Shown: positions 7,693 to 15,845 of the stretch, piece by piece
Numbering within the stretch: the stretch's first letter is position 1
How the letters are laid out: each line of letters opens with the position of its first letter
Source: Salinivirgaceae bacterium
GTDB lineage: Bacteria; Bacteroidota; Bacteroidia; Bacteroidales; SZUA-534
Direction: 5' to 3'
Length of the DNA stretch: 37,956 bases
Assembly (NCBI GenBank): GCA_016284875.1
Contig: JAEEPS010000024.1
Coordinates: forward strand, 1 to 37,956
Made by a program: the position numbers and the translations under genes
Notes under the pieces: model-generated
What the model saw: only the letters and a program-made list of their open reading frames with translations
What the model was told of the DNA's origin: nothing
Database searches by the model: none

Positions 7693-9026
7693 TATTGCCT
7701 AATCCACCGCCAAATCTCTTTCAATGTCGATTTTTTGCCATACATCAGGATGCCAGTGCGGTAGATTTTACCAGCCAGCCAGGTGCAGACCACAAAAGTG
7801 GCTATCAGCAGCGCAGCCGACAGAAAAATCTCTGAATAAGGCACGCCGTAGGGGATTCGCGTCAGCATTGAGACGGGCGCGGTGAACGGTATAATGCTCA
7901 GCCAGAATATCATAGGACTGTCGGGGTTGGCAATGGTTCCCGTCATCACAATGATTGACAGCAGCAGCGGTGCGCTCAGCGGCAGAATGAACTGCTGAGT
8001 GTCGGCTTCGTTGTCAACCATCGAGCCCACGGCCGCGAATAGTGAACCGTAGAGCAGGTATCCGCCCAAAAAGAAGAAGATGAACGACAGGATGATAACC
8101 CCGAAATTGATGTTGCCCACGGTGCCGAGCATTGCCTTCAGTTCGTCGGCCATCTCGTCGTTAGTTGGTTGGGCTTGAGCCAGTTGGCTTCCGCCCTGCG
8201 ACATCAGCGGTTGCGCCATTTCAACCCCGATGGCGGCAGTGTCGGGCATCAGCATCGGTGCCACGGCCGAATAGATGCTGAATGTCAGCACAATCCACAG
8301 GGCAAACTGCGTGAGCGTGACCAGCCCCACGCCGATAATCTTGCCCGCCATCAGTTGCGCGGGTCGCACCGACGACACAATCACCTCGACAATGCGGTTC
8401 GTCTTCTCTTCAATCACGCCGCGCATTACCGCATTGCCCGACAGGAAGATAGCAATATAAATCAGAATTCCCATCAGGTAACTTAACACCAGTTTCAGCG
8501 TCATATTGTCGCTTTCCTCGCGGCCGTCATCGGTCATTTTTATGGTGTTGATGTTGATGTTCGTCTTCACCGCCGACAGAATGCCAGGGTCCACGCCGCA
8601 CGACCGCAGTTTCTCGTTTTCGAGCCGTTTCTCGATGGCGTTCGAGATGTGCATCCGCAGGTCGAGATTGATGGTTTTGTCGGAATACAGGCTCACCGCG
8701 TTGTCGGAATTCACAATTTGATGGCTGATGTATAACAACGCGTAAAACCCTGATTCACTGAACTGTGACTTATATTTCTGCAAATTCGCGTCGGGCATAT
8801 AAACGAACTTGATGTAGTCCGTTTCGGGCAGTTGGCCGCGGAAAATGTGGGTGCTGTCAACCACCTGCACAATCCTAACTTCGGTGTTGTTCATATTCAT
8901 AATCAGCGACGGGGCAATCATCAGACCCGCAAACAGCAGCGGCCCCAGAATGCTCATAATTATGAAACTCTTGTTCTTGACGCGCGTCAGATACTCGCGC
9001 CCGATTATGGTCAGTATCTTTCTCAT
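7692..9026 (-). CDS. ABC-2 type transporter permease (NatB-like)
   Basis: The 444-residue membrane protein begins with a cytoplasmic segment (MRKILTIIGREYLTRVKNK) and a first membrane helix near 22-45. A large extracytoplasmic domain of about 130 residues follows, and then five or so helices in the C-terminal half. This is the layout of NatB and related Na+ or drug exporter permeases (ABC2_membrane_3). The segment NRIVEVIVSSVRPAQLMAGKIIG is characteristic of the coupling region. It lies 48 bp downstream of the matching ATPase gene and forms one exporter with it. The substrate is not predictable. Confidence 0.88.
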   Translation of the reverse strand: MRKILTIIGREYLTRVKNKSFIIMSILGPLLFAGLMIAPSLIMNMNNTEVRIVQVVDSTHIFRGQLPETDYIKFVYMPDANLQKYKSQFSESGFYALLYISHQIVNSDNAVSLYSDKTINLDLRMHISNAIEKRLENEKLRSCGVDPGILSAVKTNININTIKMTDDGREESDNMTLKLVLSYLMGILIYIAIFLSGNAVMRGVIEEKTNRIVEVIVSSVRPAQLMAGKIIGVGLVTLTQFALWIVLTFSIYSAVAPMLMPDTAAIGVEMAQPLMSQGGSQLAQAQPTNDEMADELKAMLGTVGNINFGVIILSFIFFFLGGYLLYGSLFAAVGSMVDNEADTQQFILPLSAPLLLSIIVMTGTIANPDSPMIFWLSIIPFTAPVSMLTRIPYGVPYSEIFLSAALLIATFVVCTWLAGKIYRTGILMYGKKSTLKEIWRWIRQ

Positions 9027-9074
9027 TTCTATTGAGTTGTATATTGTTGGGATGTCAGCCTTAAGCCGTCATTT

Positions 9075-10007
9075 TTAATTGAACACTGTATTCACGTTCT
9101 GATTAACCGCCTTGATGAAAATATCGTTCATACTTGGCAGCACATCGCTGAACTGCGTTATTTGTGCGCCAGCAGATAATACACTTTGTATCAATTGATT
9201 ATAATCGAAACCGCTTTTCAATTCGCCCGTAACGTGGTTCACTGCGCCTTTCGCGTTTTCTTTTATCGACACAAATTGCTCAATAATATTTGTAACGCTC
9301 TCAAAATCACCAATATACCCCAACTCAAAAATGTTGAGTTTGAACTGCTGACGAATTTCGCCGACCGTGCCGTCGAGCACCTTCCGCGACTTGTTGATGA
9401 GCGCAATGTGGTCGCAAATCTCTTCAACCGACGCCATATTGTGGGTTGAGAAGATGATGGTTGCGCCGTTATCTTTCAGATTCAGAATCTCTTGCTTGAG
9501 CAGATTGGCGTTGATGGGGTCGAATCCGCTGAACGGCTCGTCGAAGATGAGCAGCCGCGGCTCGTGCAGCACGGTGGTGATGAACTGCACCTTCTGCTGC
9601 ATACCCTTCGAGAGTTCCTCAACCTTGCGGTTCCACCAGCCGCCAATCTCAAACTTGTCGAACCACTCTTTCAGCCGCCGTGTGGCGTCGGCTTTTGTAA
9701 GTCCCTTGAGTTGTGCCAGATAGACGGCTTGTTCGCCCACCTTCATTTTCTTGTAAAGGCCGCGCTCTTCGGGCATATAGCCGATTTTGCTGATGTTGTC
9801 GGGCCCGATTGGGTGGCCGTCGAACAGCACGGTGCCGCTGTCGGGTGCGGTAATCTGATTGATGATGCGGATGAGCGTCGTCTTGCCCGCACCGTTAGGT
9901 CCCAACAGCCCGAACACTATGCCCTGCGGCACTTTCAGGCTCACGCTGTCGAGCGCCGTGTGGCCGTCGTATTGCTTGCAAACATTGTTGGTTTCAAGAA
10001 TGTTCAT
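9075..10007 (-). CDS. ABC transporter ATP-binding protein (NatA-like)
   Basis: The 310-residue ATPase powers the adjacent ABC-2 permease. Walker A is GPNGAGKT (about 37-44), the ABC signature is LSKGMQQK (about 133-140), and Walker B plus the catalytic glutamate are in LLIFDEPFSG (about 156-165). The switch histidine lies in IIFSTHNM. The last about 80 residues form a DUF4162-type C-terminal domain common in NatA and drug-export ATPases. The ATG at 10007 is preceded by an octamer repeat. The gene may be read through from the three-gene cassette upstream, 65 bp away on the same strand, but a functional link is not implied. Confidence 0.92.
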   Translation of the reverse strand: MNILETNNVCKQYDGHTALDSVSLKVPQGIVFGLLGPNGAGKTTLIRIINQITAPDSGTVLFDGHPIGPDNISKIGYMPEERGLYKKMKVGEQAVYLAQLKGLTKADATRRLKEWFDKFEIGGWWNRKVEELSKGMQQKVQFITTVLHEPRLLIFDEPFSGFDPINANLLKQEILNLKDNGATIIFSTHNMASVEEICDHIALINKSRKVLDGTVGEIRQQFKLNIFELGYIGDFESVTNIIEQFVSIKENAKGAVNHVTGELKSGFDYNQLIQSVLSAGAQITQFSDVLPSMNDIFIKAVNQNVNTVFN

Positions 10008-10009
10008 AT

Positions 10010-10049
10010 ACTGATTGACAGATTAACTGATTGATAGATTGTTCAATTG
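10010..10049. repeat. Five-unit octamer repeat upstream of the ABC ATPase gene
   Basis: Units ACTGATTG, ACAGATTA, ACTGATTG, ATAGATTG and TTCAATTG follow directly. The tract begins two bases before the start codon of the ABC ATPase gene in transcription order, so it would form most of the leader. Confidence 0.7.
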
Positions 10050-10072
10050 AGTTTTAAAGGTGGATGGAGTTG

Positions 10073-10291
10073 TCACTGCATAGAGTTCATTAGTTCATAC
10101 AAGTAGGCGGGACTCTGCACGTAAAGTTCACCTTCTTCATCTTGTAACGCGTTTATTATAGGCGAGTTATACACACGTTCCATCGCTTGTTCAATGTTAC
10201 ATCCCGTATCTTCCATTTCGTAACGCACTAATTCGCTCAATGCGTAATCGGTCAGATAATTGGCTATTTGGTGGTGGTTTGGCTGATTCAT
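10073..10291 (-). CDS. Small acidic protein, third gene of the DUF3791/DUF3990 cassette
   Basis: The 72-residue acidic protein begins MNQPNHHQIANYLTDYALSE and appears largely helical. Its ATG overlaps the stop codon of the DUF3990 gene (ATGA), so it is translationally coupled to it. Small proteins of this appearance accompany DUF3990 genes in Bacteroides and Firmicutes. I do not recognise a named domain; one alternative is a divergent relative of DUF3791. By position it could be an antitoxin or accessory protein of the cassette. Confidence 0.7.
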   Translation of the reverse strand: MNQPNHHQIANYLTDYALSELVRYEMEDTGCNIEQAMERVYNSPIINALQDEEGELYVQSPAYLYELMNSMQ

Positions 10292-10776
10292 AGTGTTTCA
10301 ACAGATGTTTTGGTAAGGTATTGTAATGCCCGTTTAGTGCCGAAATAGTATTGTTGGTCAAGATATTTGTCTTGCAACAGTTGGGCGGCTTGCTCGGGTG
10401 TATTGAAACCTTCGCGGAAGTTGGTCAGTTGCAGAACAACACCATCGTCGGCAATCGGCCCCACTACAATATCATAGTCGTGAACAGGTGTCTTGCTCGC
10501 TCGGTCACGGTTGGCGTCAATGAACAGGAACCATTCAGAGCAAGCCTTTTCGGGGAAAATCTTGATTTTCAAATCAGAGTGTAGGGCCGATTCATTAAAT
10601 TCGTATGTTATCAAAGTCGATGTTCCACCAAAAAGTCTAGTCTTTTTATTTGCCATACGAATAGCAGTGTTTCTGTCGGGTGTCAAATAGAATCCTTTTC
10701 CAAAATCTTTGTTTTTCAGGCCTTTCGAAAGGTCGATGGAATCAATGTCGGTATTTGAGCCGTGGTATAGTTTCAT
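10288..10776 (-). CDS. DUF3990 protein, ADP-ribosyltransferase-like, putative toxin
   Basis: The start is taken at ATG 10776, which overlaps the stop of the upstream gene as ATGA and gives MKLYHGSNTDI. An alternative start at 10803 would add nine residues and overlap more. The 162-residue protein opens with YHGS (His5) and has GKGFYLT (Tyr30), matching the His and Tyr positions of the ADP-ribosyltransferase fold; the final catalytic Glu/Gln cannot be assigned with certainty. DUF3990 proteins are generally regarded as relatives of this fold. If active, it would transfer ADP-ribose from NAD+ to an unknown cellular target. It sits between two small proteins with ATGA overlaps on both sides, an arrangement typical of toxin-antitoxin or effector modules. 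Confidence 0.75.
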   Translation of the reverse strand: MKLYHGSNTDIDSIDLSKGLKNKDFGKGFYLTPDRNTAIRMANKKTRLFGGTSTLITYEFNESALHSDLKIKIFPEKACSEWFLFIDANRDRASKTPVHDYDIVVGPIADDGVVLQLTNFREGFNTPEQAAQLLQDKYLDQQYYFGTKRALQYLTKTSVETL

Positions 10777-10988
10777 ACAAGCGTGCCCCCATTCCGCTGA
10801 CATACAATAAGTAAGTCGTCAATTGTGTCTTCTATCGATTGAAGATGTTCAACATCGTAGAATTCTATCAGAAATGCCAATCCCTTATGCTCTTGCAGAT
10901 AGCGGTAGGCTGCCTGCCGAGTCATAGCAAACCGCTGCCCGAAAGCGTTTATGCAAGCCGTTAAGAATGGTATTTCATATTTGCTCAT
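10773..10988 (-). CDS. DUF3791 protein, putative antitoxin or regulator of the cassette
   Basis: The 71-residue protein (MSKYEIPFLTACINAFGQRF and onward) matches the DUF3791 pattern: an N-terminal helix, an AAYRYLQEHKGLAFLIEFYD core and an EDTIDDLL end. DUF3791 genes are regularly found immediately before DUF3990 genes. It is the first gene of the cassette and overlaps the next by ATGA. A putative promoter and a small palindrome lie upstream. The antitoxin role is inferred from order and size, not from a known mechanism. Confidence 0.75.
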   Translation of the reverse strand: MSKYEIPFLTACINAFGQRFAMTRQAAYRYLQEHKGLAFLIEFYDVEHLQSIEDTIDDLLIVCQRNGGTLV

Positions 10989-11001
10989 ATTTTCTTGAAT
11001 C

Positions 11002-11015
11002 TCAAATGCGTTTGA
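11002..11015. promoter_or_regulatory. Small palindrome in the leader of the DUF3791 cassette
   Basis: TCAAA-TGCG-TTTGA lies just downstream of the predicted transcription start of the cassette, a suitable place for an autoregulatory operator. The arms are only 5 bp. Confidence 0.3.
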
Positions 11016-11025
11016 AAATCAATTG

Positions 11026-11058
11026 CGAAAATACTGATTTTTTGGAAGAAGAGACAAA
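11026..11058 (-). promoter_or_regulatory. Putative promoter of the DUF3791/DUF3990 cassette
   Basis: On the minus strand TTTG (11058-11055), a 21-nt spacer and TATTTTCG (11033-11026, one mismatch to TAnnTTTG) lie about 40 nt before the first gene. The element directly follows the stop codon of the GIY-YIG gene. Confidence 0.4.
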
Positions 11059-12528
11059 TTAGTTATTGTTATAACCGTGTTCTCGAGTGCCGAATTTTTC
11101 TTTATAAAGAGATTCTCGGTCAATCGCGACTTTGTCGGTTACATTGAGGGGTAGTATTTCTAGTATGCTCCATTGAAAATATGTAGCGGGATAGGCATTA
11201 TCTTTTTTGTATAATTCAAGCAGGCTTTTGTCATTGCCGTGTCCGTTAGTCTCTGCATATTCATACCAACGGCCCCAAATGCCCTTACCAGAACTCTGTT
11301 TGTTGCGATATGTTACACCTACATATTGTTTGCCTGTTTTTTTGTCAAGAATTAGATAAACGCAGTTGCAGGCTTCAAGTTTGGCACGCCATTCCATATC
11401 GTTCTTCTCAAATATTGCTTTGAGTTGATGATAATTAAGCATAACATCTTCATAACTTGTGAAAACAGGAATGTCGCCTTCACTCATACCTCTGTCAATA
11501 CGCACTACATATTTTATATGCGAATCATACCATTGATGCCAATCTATTGCTCGGTTTACCCAATCAATTACAACTTTTTCCTCCAGAGCCTCGAATCCGA
11601 CAACCTTTTGAAAATCAAAAACACTGTTATCATTTTCCAAATCTATGCGGTTACAGTTTTTAAATACGCCAACAAATCTTGCGGTATTCTTTTCTTCACC
11701 AATAAACGAAACTATATATTCAACATCCTTGAACCTTGATGTATACTGTTCGTTCTGATATTTTATAAATACATCGTAGCGAGTGCGGTAAAGTGTATAA
11801 AGGCTTTCTCTATACTCTTTTCCATCGATTATCTTAACTTCACGATTGTCTAAATGGCGGATAAGTTTTATTTTCTTTGAGTTATCAAATTCAGGTACTC
11901 TACCTTTCACTAACTTTTGAAAAGAAATAATGTACTTATTGTTTTCCTCAATTTCTTTAATTTTGGATATTGCTTCAAGATATTCATCGGTCGGCAGAAG
12001 GATGATTTCTAACAAACGCTCTTTGGAAAGATGTAGCCCCATCACCTCATCATAATTCCAATCAGGTAAATCTTTCAATCCGCCTTCATATTTACTGTCA
12101 TAACCAAGGTTTGGTAATTTGTGAAAATCAGTATATGAGTGTATATAAAATCTCAATGAAACTTCTTTGCAGAACAAAGAAACCCATTGCTCTATATTCA
12201 AAAGGTCGTCATATATTAGTTCATTATATAGAACCATCCACGCGCCATAAGTTTCTTTCCCGTTGCTTCGCATATATGATATGTATTCTGCGAATGCCCC
12301 TAAAATGTAGTACTTATTCTGCGGGCGGTCTTCTGCATATTTCTTAACATAATCGCATAAGTCAAAGCCGTGAGTAACCATATAACCAAGGTCTGTGATT
12401 TTTGTTTTCGTAGGAAGTGTGCCAGATTCGTGACAAGAACTCTCAAGATAAGCCTTACACGTTTTGGGAAATGTAAGTTTATTGTTCACGTTACTATAAA
12501 ACCGACGTTCATAATCTTCAAGTGACAT
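11059..12528 (-). CDS. GIY-YIG nuclease-domain protein with large uncharacterised N-terminus
   Basis: Of 489 residues, roughly the last 100 form a GIY-YIG nuclease. VYLI (GIY strand) is near 388-391 and QYVG (YIG strand) about ten residues later. An Arg sits in IWGRWYEY, a putative catalytic Glu in IDRESLYKEKFG, and the C-terminus is REHGYN, as in phage and restriction-associated GIY-YIG proteins. The N-terminal 380 residues show no family I can name; they are charged and aromatic-rich and might hold DNA-recognition or effector functions. The gene is visibly AT-richer than its flanks, which points to transfer. It has its own consensus-like promoter. Candidates are a restriction-like or defence nuclease, a homing-type enzyme, or a DNA-processing enzyme; no methyltransferase lies nearby. 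Confidence 0.75.
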   Translation of the reverse strand: MSLEDYERRFYSNVNNKLTFPKTCKAYLESSCHESGTLPTKTKITDLGYMVTHGFDLCDYVKKYAEDRPQNKYYILGAFAEYISYMRSNGKETYGAWMVLYNELIYDDLLNIEQWVSLFCKEVSLRFYIHSYTDFHKLPNLGYDSKYEGGLKDLPDWNYDEVMGLHLSKERLLEIILLPTDEYLEAISKIKEIEENNKYIISFQKLVKGRVPEFDNSKKIKLIRHLDNREVKIIDGKEYRESLYTLYRTRYDVFIKYQNEQYTSRFKDVEYIVSFIGEEKNTARFVGVFKNCNRIDLENDNSVFDFQKVVGFEALEEKVVIDWVNRAIDWHQWYDSHIKYVVRIDRGMSEGDIPVFTSYEDVMLNYHQLKAIFEKNDMEWRAKLEACNCVYLILDKKTGKQYVGVTYRNKQSSGKGIWGRWYEYAETNGHGNDKSLLELYKKDNAYPATYFQWSILEILPLNVTDKVAIDRESLYKEKFGTREHGYNNN

Positions 12529-12574
12529 AATCCTATCATTTATGAGTGAAACATTTTATCAATTATCAATCATA

Positions 12575-12605
12575 CAAATATACTAATTGCATAATGTATT
12601 GTAAA
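12575..12605 (-). promoter_or_regulatory. Promoter of the GIY-YIG gene
   Basis: On the minus strand TTTA (12605-12602), a 19-nt spacer and TATATTTG (12582-12575, exact match) precede the ATG at 12528 by about 45 nt. Confidence 0.6.
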
Positions 12606-12608
12606 ATG

Positions 12609-12633
12609 AAACCGTGACGAATTGTCACGGTTT
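12609..12633. terminator. Hairpin between the SGNH hydrolase and GIY-YIG genes
   Basis: AAACCGTGAC and GTCACGGTTT form a perfect 10-bp stem with a 5-nt loop. Flanking T-runs are short on both strands. It probably ends the par/envelope operon transcribed from the right. A second, smaller hairpin (GGGACA/TGTCCC, 12733-12747) lies between it and the gene end. Confidence 0.55.
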
Positions 12634-12763
12634 GAATTTTATATCAATTTTCTTCCAAATTTTCTAAAAATTTCCGCCCGTTAGAGCGCTACGCCTCCAA
12701 GCGGACACCTACGGAATATGCGTCAAAGGTCGGGGACAAATTGTCCCTATCCTTTATAATCGA

Positions 12764-12791
12764 ATCCTAAATCCTAATTACTAAATCCTAC
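12764..12791. repeat. Heptamer repeat overlapping the end of the SGNH hydrolase gene
   Basis: ATCCTAA, ATCCTAA, TTACTAA and ATCCTAC run across the stop codon at 12774-12776 and into the last codons of the gene. Confidence 0.6.
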
Positions 12792-14225
12792 CTCTTCCTC
12801 GTCCATTATCGCCTCAAACAGCATTTGCGCCACGCGGTGGCCGCCCTTGCGGTTGAAGTGCGTGTAGTCTTTCTGCGCCATTCCGCTCTCAACCCACACG
12901 GGCATACTGTTGCGGCCGCCCATTGCGGCGTACAGGTTCCAGAACGCGCACCCTTCGGCGAAAGCCGCATTGCGTTGGGCTTCAATCACTTTCGGCACCG
13001 ATGAGCGCGTCACATAGCCGTTGGTGCCGTTTTCCGACATATCGCTCACGCCCACAACCAGAATCACCGCGCGCGGCCACACCTTTTTCAGGTATTGCAG
13101 TTGCTTGCGCAGATTCTCTTCGTAGTAACTGTAACTGCGCGAGCGGTTGGTGACAGCGTTCACGCCAAACTCGTAAATTATCAGGCTCACAGGCAGATAG
13201 TGGCCCATTTGTTTCATTTGCGCAAGGTCGATTTTCACAAACTCGGTGCCCTTGCTTCCGCGGAATGGCAGATTATCGACCATTACGCCAGCGGGCGAGT
13301 CGAGCGTAACCGCGTAAATGTCAGGACTTTGGCTGCCACCGAACTCAATGCGGAAATTGGTCGGTGTCTGCTCAAAATTCCACTGAAGGCGCTTGGTGTC
13401 GGCAGTGGGGTCGATGTCCTCGAACCACAGCAATTCGCCGTCGGCATAGCCCTTCACGGTGAACGCGCTGTCGGCGTGACCGTAGAAAATATTGCACTGC
13501 GTGAACTTCTTCACCGACTTGTAAGCCTGCCCCGAAGGCGAGAATTTTATCCACGCCTGACTGCCGCCGAATTGCGCGAAACTGCCCATAATGCCGAACC
13601 GCTGATGGTGCAGCGACGTGTCGCGCTTCTGATAAATTGAGTGGACGCGCCAATTGCTTGATGCCGAGTGCACTATGGCCGACGATTTGGCCACGGGCGG
13701 CACGGCGGGCATTAGTCCAGGGCCGCTGCCGCCGTATTTTTTCTGCATAAGATTGCGGAAATAGCCCGTTATGCGGTCGCCCTCAATCTGACTGTCGCCG
13801 TAGTGCAGAATGCGCACCTGACGGTTTTGGCAGTTGGCCAGCGCGGCAAAAAACGGCGCAAGACGCACCTCGTCGTCGTCGGCAAACTCAATGGGTTGGC
13901 GGCTTCGGGGCCTGTCGGTGCGGGCGGGTTTGGGCTTTGGAGCGGGCGCTGCGGGCAGAGTGTCGGGCTGCGGCAAAACAACCGTGTCGGCGGGCAGCGT
14001 GGTGGTGTCGGCCTTCAGTTCGGCCTCAATGGCGCTTGTGTTGCCGATAATCTCAACCACGTCGGCAATGTTGTTTTGCACTGTATCAGCCTGACTGTCA
14101 GTAAAATCGAAATACAACTTGATTCCGCCGCCCAACTCAATTCCGTCTTTCGGAAAAAGCATTGCCACAGCCGCCAAAATGGCCGCCGTAACAATCAGAA
14201 AGACCAGAATCTTAATGGGTTTCAC
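12774..14225 (-). CDS. SGNH/GDSL-type hydrolase, membrane-anchored
   Basis: A GTG start at 14225 is preferred: it lies 5 bp after the upstream stop and opens directly into a membrane helix (KPIKILVFLIVTAAILAAVA). An upstream ATG would overlap the preceding gene by about 110 bp. The 483-residue protein has an N-terminal anchor and a low-complexity Pro/Ala/Thr-rich linker. The hydrolase domain then carries the block I motif HYGDSQIEGD (nucleophile Ser), the EFGVNAV block and the C-terminal YTHFNRKGG block with the Asp/His pair. Such periplasmic enzymes remove acyl groups, for example from peptidoglycan or glycans. Its place behind a lytic transglycosylase suggests a cell-wall substrate, which is inference. 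Confidence 0.8.
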   Translation of the reverse strand: MKPIKILVFLIVTAAILAAVAMLFPKDGIELGGGIKLYFDFTDSQADTVQNNIADVVEIIGNTSAIEAELKADTTTLPADTVVLPQPDTLPAAPAPKPKPARTDRPRSRQPIEFADDDEVRLAPFFAALANCQNRQVRILHYGDSQIEGDRITGYFRNLMQKKYGGSGPGLMPAVPPVAKSSAIVHSASSNWRVHSIYQKRDTSLHHQRFGIMGSFAQFGGSQAWIKFSPSGQAYKSVKKFTQCNIFYGHADSAFTVKGYADGELLWFEDIDPTADTKRLQWNFEQTPTNFRIEFGGSQSPDIYAVTLDSPAGVMVDNLPFRGSKGTEFVKIDLAQMKQMGHYLPVSLIIYEFGVNAVTNRSRSYSYYEENLRKQLQYLKKVWPRAVILVVGVSDMSENGTNGYVTRSSVPKVIEAQRNAAFAEGCAFWNLYAAMGGRNSMPVWVESGMAQKDYTHFNRKGGHRVAQMLFEAIMDEEEVGFSN

Positions 14226-14230
14226 GCTCG

Positions 14231-15829
14231 TTATCGTTTGATTTTCAGTTTCTGACCGATGTCGATTCGCGACGAACTCAAGCCGTTCCAGCGCTTGATG
14301 TCGTCCTCGGTGACGTTGAACGTGCGGGCGATTTCCCACAGCGAGTCGCCGCGGCGCACGGTGTAAATCTCATACTCGCCGTCGGCCAGCGGTTCGGCCG
14401 AAGTGGCTGTGGTTGTTGGCTTTGCCGTTGTGGCCTTGCCCACCGATGCCTGTTTCTCGTCGAACGTCATTGTGTTGATTTTCTCGTATTTAGCCGCTTT
14501 CGATTTCGGAACATAGATAATCAGTTTCTGTCCGCCGCGGATGGTGTTGCGCGACATTCCGTTCCAATATTTGATGTCCGACACGCGCACGTTGTACCAA
14601 CTCGAAATGAAGCCCAGATTGTCGCCCGATTTCACCGTGTAAGTCAGTTTTTTGTAGTCGCCTTTGGGCGGGCCAGGAATGTAGGTGTTGTGCTCGGGCT
14701 TTTTGTTCATAACCTCGGGGCGGAAATAGTAGGCGTCGTTGTAGCGCGAAATCGAGTCCTCAAGTTCGATGAACCGCAGCACTTGGTCGGTTGGAAGGCG
14801 CAGCGCGTAGGGCTTGATGTGTCCAGGAATGATGTCGTGCCGATACTGCGGATTCAGGTTGCGCAGCACGTCGACGGGGATGCCCATAAAATGGTTAATC
14901 TGCTCAAAATGAATCTTTTTGCTCACCATAACCGTATCGCATTTCACAGGCATTTTCGGTGCCGATGGCTTTAGGTTGTGCTCTTTGTAGTAATTCATTA
15001 TGTACGCTGCCGCGATGTAGGCGGGCACGTAGCCGCGCGTTTCGCGGGGCAGATGGTAGTAGATGTCCCAGTAGTTGCGCTTTCCGCCGCTGCGCTTGAT
15101 GGCCTTGTTCACGTTGCCAGGACCGCAGTTGTAGGCGGCAATCACCAGAATCCAGTCGTGATAGGTGCGGTACATATCGCTCATAAAATTGGCGGCGGCG
15201 TAGGTCGATTTTATCGGGTCGCGGCGCTCGTCAACAAGGCTGTTCACCTCGAGTTTGTACATTCGACCCGTGCTGTGCATAAACTGCCAAAGGCCCGTTG
15301 CGCCCACCCGCGACACAGCCACAGGGTTCAGCGCCGACTCAATCACAGCCAAATATTTCAGTTCGGTTGGCATTCCCTTCGAGTCGAAAATATCCTCGAA
15401 AATCGGAAAATAGTAGTCGGCCACGCCCAGCATATTCTCAACCAGGTCGCGGCGCTTGTGCGAATAGAGATTTATCAGATTGCTAACCACCTTGTTATAC
15501 GACAGTTCGATTTCGAGCGGCAGCATTTCCAATCGTTTCCGATAGACCGAATCGGGGAAATCGGGGATTAGCGCCGTGTCGGCTGTCGCGATGAATGATG
15601 TGTCGTTGCCGATTGACACTTGGCTGTCGAACCACATCTGCGACAGGCTGTCAACCTGTTCCGACACTTCAATATCCAGAGTGTCAGATGGTTCGGGCCA
15701 GCCGAAATCAGTGGTGTCGGCGGCGAAGAGAGTGTCGTTGATGGCTATTGTGTCGTTGATTTGTGTTGTGGCGTTTGCGTGCACTGCGAGTGCCGCTGCG
15801 CACAAAACGGTGATGATTGGTTTTATCAT
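14231..15829 (-). CDS. Lytic transglycosylase MltD-like with two LysM domains
   Basis: The 532-residue protein has a signal peptide (MIKPIITVLCAAALAVHANA), a Thr/Asp-rich segment and an SLT (family 1) transglycosylase domain at about 145-290. The catalytic Glu is E164 in AVIESALNP, followed by the conserved GATGLWQFM and AAYNCGPGNV motifs. Two LysM domains (about 400-445 and 488-532) bind peptidoglycan; each begins with a YTV-GD-L pattern. It cleaves the glycan backbone to give anhydromuropeptides. It is the fourth gene of the parAB block, 16 bp after DUF5683. Some relatives carry an N-terminal lipobox; none is seen here. Confidence 0.92.
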   Translation of the reverse strand: MIKPIITVLCAAALAVHANATTQINDTIAINDTLFAADTTDFGWPEPSDTLDIEVSEQVDSLSQMWFDSQVSIGNDTSFIATADTALIPDFPDSVYRKRLEMLPLEIELSYNKVVSNLINLYSHKRRDLVENMLGVADYYFPIFEDIFDSKGMPTELKYLAVIESALNPVAVSRVGATGLWQFMHSTGRMYKLEVNSLVDERRDPIKSTYAAANFMSDMYRTYHDWILVIAAYNCGPGNVNKAIKRSGGKRNYWDIYYHLPRETRGYVPAYIAAAYIMNYYKEHNLKPSAPKMPVKCDTVMVSKKIHFEQINHFMGIPVDVLRNLNPQYRHDIIPGHIKPYALRLPTDQVLRFIELEDSISRYNDAYYFRPEVMNKKPEHNTYIPGPPKGDYKKLTYTVKSGDNLGFISSWYNVRVSDIKYWNGMSRNTIRGGQKLIIYVPKSKAAKYEKINTMTFDEKQASVGKATTAKPTTTATSAEPLADGEYEIYTVRRGDSLWEIARTFNVTEDDIKRWNGLSSSRIDIGQKLKIKR

Positions 15830-15845
15830 TTCAAATTCAAGTGTA

